This document shows, in pieces, positions 57,352 through 64,000 of a stretch of DNA of 64,000 nucleotides (positions are counted from its first letter, which is position 1; each line of letters starts with the position of its first letter). A program made the position numbers and the translations under genes. Source of the DNA: Flammula alnicola (Eukaryota > Basidiomycota > Agaricomycetes > Agaricales > Strophariaceae); contig JADNRV010000019.1 in the NCBI GenBank assembly GCA_015499995.1, forward strand, positions 186,001 through 250,000, written 5' to 3'. Under the pieces are notes generated by a model that ran no database searches, was not told the origin of the DNA, and worked only from the letters and a program-made list of their open reading frames with translations.

Positions 57352-57985
57352 AGTCGACTCTCAAGGTTATCACATTTGGTGTCCTTTGAAATTCGCGATG
57401 ATTTCGGTGGTGTGTCTTTCGTGGTTGCCACAGGTGCTCACCTACGAGAAATATGTTCACTAGAAGTATATACGAGACCTGAATGATTCTTCTCAGGCTG
57501 CTGCAACAGTCGATGTTTGGTCGATGTTGACCGTGGTCGCTGCACACCTACCCACTGTCGCTGTGCGCGTGACTACTTGCAGCGTGAAGTTGCTGCCCAC
57601 ATCCTGTCTCTCGGTTTACGCCATTTCGCGACCTGCCATGTTTTCCTACCACGTAAGTACGCCGTACTCGCCATCTCTGAATGGCTTGCCACTCTACCGC
57701 ATATATCCATTGAAAATGCCGACACACTCTTTTGAGTCTGACCGCATATATTCACTGTTCTCAGATGACATCGCCAGCAACAAGCTTTGGCTTCAAAATT
57801 CCTCGGGGACACAATGGGAACAAACGGAGGAACAAAGGAGGGATATCGTAAATTTGACGGTCCGGAGTTGCCGCCGGGTTGTTGTGCAGTATTTACGCCA
57901 CTTGACTCCTTTCTCTCCCCAGCCAAGAATCCAGCTATCTAAACTAAACGCGCCTCTATCTCACATTTTGATTACCCATAGAACA
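57352..57985. other. Upstream region of the F-box gene, open in one frame
   Basis: The frame of the following F-box gene stays open back to about 57524, adding 154 codons with no domain. The natural F-box start is the ATG at 57986 and I treat the rest as promoter and leader. A GTAAGT at about 57653 could mark a leader intron. Confidence 0.4.
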
Positions 57986-59623
57986 ATGGTTGCCGCAATG
58001 CTTGGTTCGAGTTCAATAACGCACCGCATTTTGTGCATTCCGGAGCTGCTCGACATGATATTCGGCTTTGTGGACACTACATCCAATGCGGTTAACGCTA
58101 GAGTGTGCAAAAGATGGTCAAGCATAGCTTTAGATGCGCTGTGGAAGGATGTGGACGATTTACACCGCCTTTTCGGGATTTTGGCGCCACTGAGGAAGAC
58201 ACCAAATGAAGATTACGTGAGTACTGTGACCGTTTATTATCCAACTTCCTCAACCATCACTTTATTCCAGGAATTCGAACGACTTCCGGAGGCGGCCGAC
58301 TGGAAGAGGTTCGAAAAGTACGGGTCACGGGTTCGACGTTTGATATATCGCGCATCACCTGGCAGCCATTCTCTGAGACAAAGCGTGTTCGACGATATAG
58401 CAAGGACACGTACGCGACTGGACATCCTACCCAACATGCATACCTTGGTCTGGAAGGAGGCGCCTCTGGGCCTGTGCATCATGTTCATGCACGGTGGTGT
58501 CAAACATTTTTCAGTCTTCCTCCCCATCGACTTGTATGCCATATCCCCGCGTCCGTTCTTCGAGGATATTTCCGCTCGAATGCCAAATTTGATCAACCTC
58601 GACATCCGCTCCATCGTCCCCGTTCGCGCCATAGAGAAGGAAACCATCGACTTGATGACGCAGTTGCCGAAACTGCAGAAGATCACCTTTCCCCGTTTTT
58701 ACCTCACGACACGGATCGCCGAAGCTCTGTCGAGACTGGAGCATCTTGGTGTTATCGAATTTCAATACCTTGAAGAGCAAGGCTTTGGAGACCACCTCGA
58801 CGTCGATTCTTTCACCCCCACACTTTCTGAAGGCGCATTTCATGCGTTGTGGGATCTATCGATGACAACCAGTTTTGCCGATGCGGCTCGGTTCCTGAAT
58901 ATTCCATTCGCGCCCACCAATCTCACCATGCTCTACATCGACTCGAATTCTATTATCGAGACGGCAACCTCGATGCACAAGCTGATCTCTATCTTGGCAG
59001 AGAATTGTCAGTTGCTCAAGTACCTTGCCCTTGTATCACTTCGCGATCCTACCATCCCGTGTGTTCCTGACACCGAGCAGGACGAGGCGTATAACATCAC
59101 CATCGATACCCTCAAGCCTGCATTGAAACTTCCCAACCTGACCTCGATGGAGATCGTTCATCAATACCCCCTTTCTTTAACGCAGCAAGACGTCGAGCTG
59201 CTTGCAACTTCTTGGCCTTCGATCGAAACACTCTTGCTAAACACCGAACCCGTCTACCTTGCCCAGTCCAACCTGACGCTGGAGGCCCTCTTGCCATTCG
59301 CGCGCCACTGTCGCAGACTCCAACATTTCGGTCTCTTCATCGACGCATCGTCCTCCGTCGACGTCCCTCACCTGTCTTCATTGACGTCATCCTTTGTCCC
59401 CTTCCAGAGCCTAAGACGTCTCTCCATGGGCATCTCCATCATCACCGACGACAACACAGTCGCTCTCTACCTCTCCCAGCTCCTCCCGCTCGAGTGCCGC
59501 ATCGACTGCGGGATCACATGGGACGAGGACAGGCCCGTCAATCCGAGGTGTCGACCAAGTTGCAGGACCGGTGCGAGGCGTGGAGCAGGGTCGCGGAGCT
59601 GGTGCCGGTGTTGGCGAAGTTGA
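57986..59623 (+). CDS. F-box protein of the Agaricomycete type, C-terminal frameshift likely
   Basis: The start at 57986 (MVAAMLGSSSITHRILCIPE) leads into LLDMIFGFVDTTSNAVNARV and CKRWSSIALDALWKDVDDLH, the usual F-box with C-x-x-W. A 54-nt intron (58217-58270, GTGAGT...TTCCAG) is a multiple of three but has consensus sites. A long series of Leu-rich repeats follows to about 59520. The conserved-looking end CGITW is followed by an Arg-rich tail stopping at 59623. In the next frame the sequence continues as VSTKLQDRCEAWSRVAELVP and MEERERTRAMERELEDLRM to 59754, a coiled-coil tail of the kind these proteins normally carry. A one-base indel between about 59525 and 59565 would explain this. Probable SCF adaptor. 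Confidence 0.8.
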   Translation: MVAAMLGSSSITHRILCIPELLDMIFGFVDTTSNAVNARVCKRWSSIALDALWKDVDDLHRLFGILAPLRKTPNEDYVSTVTVYYPTSSTITLFQEFERLPEAADWKRFEKYGSRVRRLIYRASPGSHSLRQSVFDDIARTRTRLDILPNMHTLVWKEAPLGLCIMFMHGGVKHFSVFLPIDLYAISPRPFFEDISARMPNLINLDIRSIVPVRAIEKETIDLMTQLPKLQKITFPRFYLTTRIAEALSRLEHLGVIEFQYLEEQGFGDHLDVDSFTPTLSEGAFHALWDLSMTTSFADAARFLNIPFAPTNLTMLYIDSNSIIETATSMHKLISILAENCQLLKYLALVSLRDPTIPCVPDTEQDEAYNITIDTLKPALKLPNLTSMEIVHQYPLSLTQQDVELLATSWPSIETLLLNTEPVYLAQSNLTLEALLPFARHCRRLQHFGLFIDASSSVDVPHLSSLTSSFVPFQSLRRLSMGISIITDDNTVALYLSQLLPLECRIDCGITWDEDRPVNPRCRPSCRTGARRGAGSRSWCRCWRS

Positions 59624-59754
59624 GGATGGAGGAGAGGGAGAGGACGAGGGCGATGGAGCGGGAGTTGGAGGACCTGAGGATGAGGACGAGCGTGTTGAGG
59701 GACAATGCGGCGATGGGGGTCAAGTTGGATATATCGACGTGCGTGCTGATTTGA
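59624..59754 (+). other. Out-of-frame coiled-coil tail of the F-box gene
   Basis: Continuation of the F-box gene in the +1 frame (RTSVLRDNAAMGVKLDIST), following the heptad-rich Glu/Arg segment that starts near 59550. Kept separate because the printed sequence does not join it to the main frame. Confidence 0.55.
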
Positions 59755-60354
59755 GCAACATAATTTTGGACTTGAGGCCTGATGTATTGGTGTATTTATC
59801 CCCTCGACACGTTTCTTGACTTGATCAGTTAGTTCTTCGAGAACGACATCATTGAAGATGAAGATTACGAAGATACTAGTATTGTGTCGTCTCCTCCAAG
59901 TTCGGGGTATAACTGAGCCGTGTTGGACCATGGACGTGTTGGAAAGCATTGCCTGGCCTTTCATTTTTTATGACGCGTTCCATCGGCAGAAGGAAACAAG
60001 CATCATTTCCTGTTTATTCCCTGTCAACTTGTTTCCAGGGCGGGCATGAAAGCCCTCCACACCCGGGTCTCGAGTGGATGCCGCACTCATGGCAGTCATG
60101 CGCGCTACTTGCTGTTACAAACCATCAGGAAAACCCATCCCATGACGCGAAATTCTATTTATTCTCTCGTACAATACGTACCGAATCTCAGGATTTCACC
60201 CAGAAAACATGGCGCAATCGAGGCGTCTATTTTAAATAAGTTTTGCCTCCACGCGAAATTTAGTATAAGAGGCGGGGCTCTTCGAAGGTATGGTTTGACG
60301 TTCTGCAGTGTACATACATACCACAAAATCTAAATCTACTCCGCTCTCTCTGTC
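59755..60354. other. Intergenic region
   Basis: Nothing beyond a probable promoter for the next secreted-protein gene. TATAAGA at 60264-60270 lies about 90 bp before its ATG. Confidence 0.45.
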
Positions 60355-61060
60355 ATGAAAGGCTTTACTTATCTTGCTGTTGCTTTCCTCTCTGCGGGCA
60401 GCGCTCTCGCAGCCCACCCGTTGGTCATCAACACCCCGTAGGTTCTTTCTGGCCTTATAACTCCACACAAATGACCCATCTAACCCGCTCAATAACAGAG
60501 TCTCTGTAGTGTCCGGGAAACCTACCCTCATTACTTGGAGTGGTGGAGTTCGTGAGTTAACCGTTGCTCGACTCATTGTCCGGTAAACTGATTATCCACG
60601 TGTTTCGGGATAGCGCCTTACTTTTTGGTTCGCCTCATGTCTCATACTATGCCAAAGCATTGCTTCTTAAATAACTGACAATTCGCATTGCATGCACTTC
60701 TCGTAGGAGTACGTACGAGTAATTTGTATAAGAGCAATTGGGAGTACTGATCCAATATTTGGCACTCGCCGGTTTTAGAATCGTCCCTGGTAATGATCCC
60801 ACTGCCCCACCGATAGTCGACTTGGGGCAGCAAACAGGAAAATCCGCAATATGGAACACGGATGTTGCAGCCGGTAAGTATATCAATGGCTTTTGTAGAA
60901 TGAGATGATCTAAATGAAGGAATTAAATCTAGGCACTCTCATCGATTTCGAAATAAAGGATAGTACTGGAGCCGTCGCCCAGTCTGCCCCTGTGGTCGTC
61001 CAGGGTAAGTCATGAGTCGATTTTCTTTCATTGAAAGCTGATTTCTATTCTATAGCATGA
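60355..61060 (+). pseudogene. Small secreted protein gene with a probable splice-site lesion
   Basis: The ATG at 60355 encodes a signal peptide (MKGFTYLAVAFLSAGSALAA) and HPLVINTP. Exon 2 (60499-60551) reads VSVVSGKPTLITWSGGV and exon 3 (60614-60627) gives PPYFL. Downstream exons read IVPGNDPTAPPIVDLGQQTG, NTDVAAGTLIDFEIKDSTGA and QSAPVVVQA before TGA at 61058-61060. This order (I-T-W-S-G-G, P-P-Y-F-L, then a beta-rich half ending V-V-V-Q) is common in secreted Ig-like agaric proteins. The join from exon 3 to the next exon is out of phase: the only GT donor (60628) leaves phase 0 while the acceptor at 60778 needs phase 2, and that intron would be 151 nt against the usual 50-70. A small deletion at the donor, or an unseen microexon, would explain it. 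Confidence 0.6.
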
Positions 61061-61259
61061 CGCGAATCGCTCGCAGTTCTTCGTAGTCCAGAGTATAGTC
61101 CTGATCGATCAGGCTGGATAGCAAATTTTGAAAGTCAATGATTGATGTAAAGAGCAGAATATAAGTCACCTGAAAATCGTTCCAATACAAAGATGTTCGA
61201 GAGTTTCAGGCTGTCTCATCCCTCCGCCTTCGCGAACGCCGATCCACCAGTATTTAGGT

Positions 61260-63234
61260 TTACTCCGTGTCCCCTTCATCACCCATCTCTTCAAGCTGTG
61301 GATCGACAATCTCCTGGTAGCACCACTGAGTAGTGTCCCCTTTCCCTTGGGAAACAAGTTTGGGCTCATAGTGTCTCGTCCAAATCGTAATAATGGGTAG
61401 CCTAGTATATGAGGCCGGTCCCCTGAACGCGACGATGTTCCTAGTGATCCGGCGTCTGGTTGAAATTAAATGATTCACAGACATTGTTGGACCCCGATAC
61501 TGTCGATTGGATTCCTTGTCTGAAGGCGAAATGTTAAGAGTGGTCAGGCGAGGAAGGGTCGACACCCCGGTTGCCATGAGAACTTTCTGTATATGACCCA
61601 AGGTGAGTACGGCCTCCGCGTTGCTACAACAAAAAACTCACTATCGAATTATTTGAAGCCAGTGTTACATCCCCTCGGGCGTCTAAAGAGGTCTCCAATC
61701 CGTCGGATGGAACACATACGGTCAGAATTCGCAGTCGTTTGCAGTTCGAAATGCTGGTGCTGTTATGTTCACCAAAACACCAAAGGCCCTCATATGAGGC
61801 GTAGGTGCCCAACTCCACCAGCGCATCTACGTGGTTGGCCAATGGATCCCTAAAAATTTGATGCGCAGCCTCATCGGACTCGACAACGTTCCTGAATTTG
61901 GCGGTGGCAATGTCGAGCACTTTTATTCCAGAGTAGAAAGTGAGGTACTCAATGAAGCCGGGAACAACGTGGTCGAGTCTTATGGATTCCAGATGTATGC
62001 CCTCCCTATGGAGCGTGAGCCAGAATTGACTTAGAGTAGAGCCCACACGGCGCTGTCGCGCGAGGACCTCTGGCTCAAGTTTTTGTGTGTTGGTTACCTT
62101 CAGACGTGGTTGCCGGCGGACGGCGGGTATTTCGGTTGGCTCCATGACATTGATGAGGGCCAATGAAGTAAGATGACGACAATGAGACGCCGTGAGCTGG
62201 TCGAGCTTTACAAACGAATACTTTACCCCGAGATGTCGCAATTGGACAGGAGGGGCGTCGGCGGTGTAGTAGTGAGGTCTGGCAGTGTCCTCGGCTAGAT
62301 TAGATAGATAGATTAGATAGCATCGAGGCTGTGCACGTCCCTTTGTAGACACCTTCCGCATTCGTAGACGAACCACCTTTGCTTGCCTCTTGCCATTGCG
62401 TGCGACGCGACACTGCACCGCCTGCTCGACGCGTATCCGAGTCTCTGCTATCCCGAGTTTTCAGATTGGACTGCTCCAGCGGAGCTGAATTGGAATAGAT
62501 CATGTAAACCTGGAGCTTCAGGAGCGCCTCCAGGGGTCCATTCGCGCTCGATGTGAACGCTGGTGAGTTGACCAGGCGGTAAACGTGCACTCATCTTCGC
62601 AAGACTTGTGAAGGTTTGTGAGTTGTGCGACTTGTCAAGGAATCCGCTATGCTCGTGGAGCGAAATTTCGCGGATACTTGGGAGGAGTTCTAGAGGGAGA
62701 GCGATTCGTGAGTGAACGAGCATAACGTCCAGCTTTTGAAGGGCCGGAAGAGACTTGAGGACATCCACGAATACATTCTGCGCCCATTCTTCATCGTATT
62801 TTTCAGGTGTCCAGCTAAACCATACTCGTCAGGGGCTCTTCCAATACTCTGCAACAGAATCAAGCACCTCACTGATTGCAGGCCGCGCAAAGACATTAAA
62901 CCATCGGAGAGGTATTTCTTCATCTCACTTTCCGCTATCCCAACCTCGGGCCCTTCTTCGGTCTGCAGTTGGGGATGAATTCAAAGTTACCGAATCATAC
63001 CGATGTATGTAAATGATGGATTAGGTTCGTGAGGGTAGTATCTTGGTGAAAGCGATCCAAGAATAAGGTGACCAGAGATTGCAACATCTGTATGACCGTG
63101 TTGAAATTGCGCTTGTTGACGTTGAGGACGACACTGTGCAGGACGTTCGACTCGAGGAGCTGTCCTAAATGCTTGCACGTGGATTTGCACAAAAGATTTG
63201 GAACCTCCTCAATGGTATATACCAACTCGGTCAC
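61260..63234 (-). pseudogene. Family B F-box/LRR pseudogene (copy 3)
   Basis: Blocks occur in the same order as in the genes at 34537 and 37152: CKHLGQLLESNVLHSVVLNV (about 63170), MKKYLSDGLMSLRGLQSVR, MDVLKSLPALQKLDVMLVHS (62768), RHLGVKYSFVKLDQLTASHC, VGSTLSQFWLTLHREGIHLE, SYEGLWCFGEHNST and LPRLTTLNISPSDKESNRQY. No F-box start exon is found. An insertion of roughly 150 bp with stops interrupts the frame at about 62300-62450, next to a short CTAT-type microsatellite (62297-62320), and the first exon is also broken near 63000. Non-functional as printed. Confidence 0.75.
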
Positions 63235-64000
63235 GCAACGCCCCCTTGCACGTTGCTCAACAAATCGTGCTCCGCATTATTGCGCTCATTGAGCCTAAGT
63301 CTTCCGTGAGATAGCCGCTTATTGGATTAGTCGTACAGAATGCCCAATGTCTGATGTTGCACCCAGTATGCCATCCTCCCTTCTCATCACTCCCTTAATT
63401 AACACTCCCGCCTTTGATCAGAGCTAGAGGTACTGTCCTGTATGGTACGGTACACTATTGAGCTCCCGTTCCATGGGAATCTCGCTGCTGATAACAACCT
63501 TGTTGCTACAGGCCAGGGGTGGAGATCGACAATCATGCTCGAGGCGAAGGGGGTAGTGAGTTAGAGGTATGTCAATTCTCAGCCTAAGTGCATCGGATAT
63601 CACTAAATGTGTCACGTCTTAGTTGGCATACAATGTCGCAGCCTTTTTGAGCAAGTTGCGAGACTGGAGGGGTCTGGTTTCTGGTGATCCTATGATTGGT
63701 CGTATGATGTGTATGTAGTGTAGTAGATTGACAATATATTATCATTTGCCATCACATATTTTTTGTTCGCTTAAGCCTCGCCTTTCAGAATACTTTTGCA
63801 ATGCTTTTCCCAGCTTGGAAAGTCCAAATCACTTTTACAAGCGATGCACCGCTTTGAAGGCGAAGTCCTTAGGCTTTCAAAGTGGCAACCTCTTTTCAGC
63901 TTTTGTCTCTTTTGCCGGTTTCAAAAGCTGAAAAAGGGGCAAAAAGCGGATTTGTGATTTTACTGATGTTACCAGCGAACGTCACCAGTGTAGATGTACT
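63235..64000. other. Window end without recognised genes
   Basis: No supported gene. The frames at 63424-63615 and 63728-63931 lack domains. The flank of the family B pseudogene may hold its lost 5' end. Confidence 0.4.

Noticed and set aside
57524..57985. 154-codon N-terminal extension of the F-box protein
   Set aside because: No domain or start context. The F-box begins right after the ATG at 57986 as in related proteins, so the open upstream frame is likely chance.

Overview
The window looks like nuclear DNA of a filamentous basidiomycete, most likely an Agaricomycete that decays wood or litter. The evidence is the gene style (many 48-70 nt GT-AG introns, compact genes on both strands) and the gene content: a group III hybrid histidine kinase, a class II (fungal secretory) peroxidase, a fungal beta-trefoil protein, F-box/LRR expansions and an IS630/Tc1-type transposon. 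No tRNA, rRNA, CRISPR array or bacterial-style operon was seen.

Layout. 1-6.2 kb is gene-poor, with a possible decayed reading frame at 1.5-2.3 kb, one small spliced gene (3.3-3.8 kb, minus) and a MITE-like element at 5.4-5.7 kb. 6.2-11.8 kb holds the osmosensing-type hybrid histidine kinase. 12.5-13.1 kb holds an alkyltransferase-like DNA repair protein with a GC-AG intron. 13.2-14.1 kb is a damaged membrane-protein gene. 14.7-16.6 kb holds a tandem pair of small secreted paralogues. 16.9-19.2 kb is the TFIIIB subunit Brf1 (minus), whose first coding exon is only the ATG. 19.8-21.3 kb is an HMG-box protein. 22.1-25.1 kb holds two tandem F-box genes (family A), followed by a gene-poor stretch with a second MITE. 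27.3-28.7 kb is a different F-box gene with a probable frameshift. 29.5-31.6 kb is the class II peroxidase, which appears to lack the LiP/VP surface Trp and one Mn-ligand Glu. 32.8-33.8 kb is a ricin-B-like trefoil protein. 34.5-39.0 kb holds two divergent F-box/LRR genes (family B). 39.5-40.5 kb is a secreted protein, 41.3-43.8 kb an MFS sugar transporter, 44.4-45.0 kb the wreck of a second transporter. 46.6-47.6 kb is an F-box pseudogene. 48.0-51.5 kb is a PLP-dependent group II decarboxylase with a long C-terminal appendage. 53.6-53.8 kb is a third MITE. 54.0-56.9 kb is an apparently complete two-gene transposon. 57.1-59.8 kb holds an F-box relic and a further F-box gene. 60.4-61.1 kb is a small secreted-protein gene that may be damaged. 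61.3-63.2 kb is a family B pseudogene.

The most interesting system is the 2.84 kb transposon at 54018-56854. Its 51-bp terminal inverted repeats read as identical, a TAC triplet flanks both ends, and inside lie convergent genes: an intact DD34E transposase and a five-exon accessory gene whose predicted product has an acidic start, a ubiquitin/PB1-like segment, a Cys/His cluster and a SAM-like tail. 15-bp GTGAC palindromes sit 76 bp in from both ends. Three separate 263-267 bp MITE-like elements with CTGTAC termini, TA flanks, central hairpins and GTGAC-NN-GTGAC boxes lie elsewhere in the window. The rest combines housekeeping genes (kinase, Brf1, repair protein) with fast-evolving accessory genes (F-box families in intact, duplicated and broken states, small secreted proteins, peroxidase).
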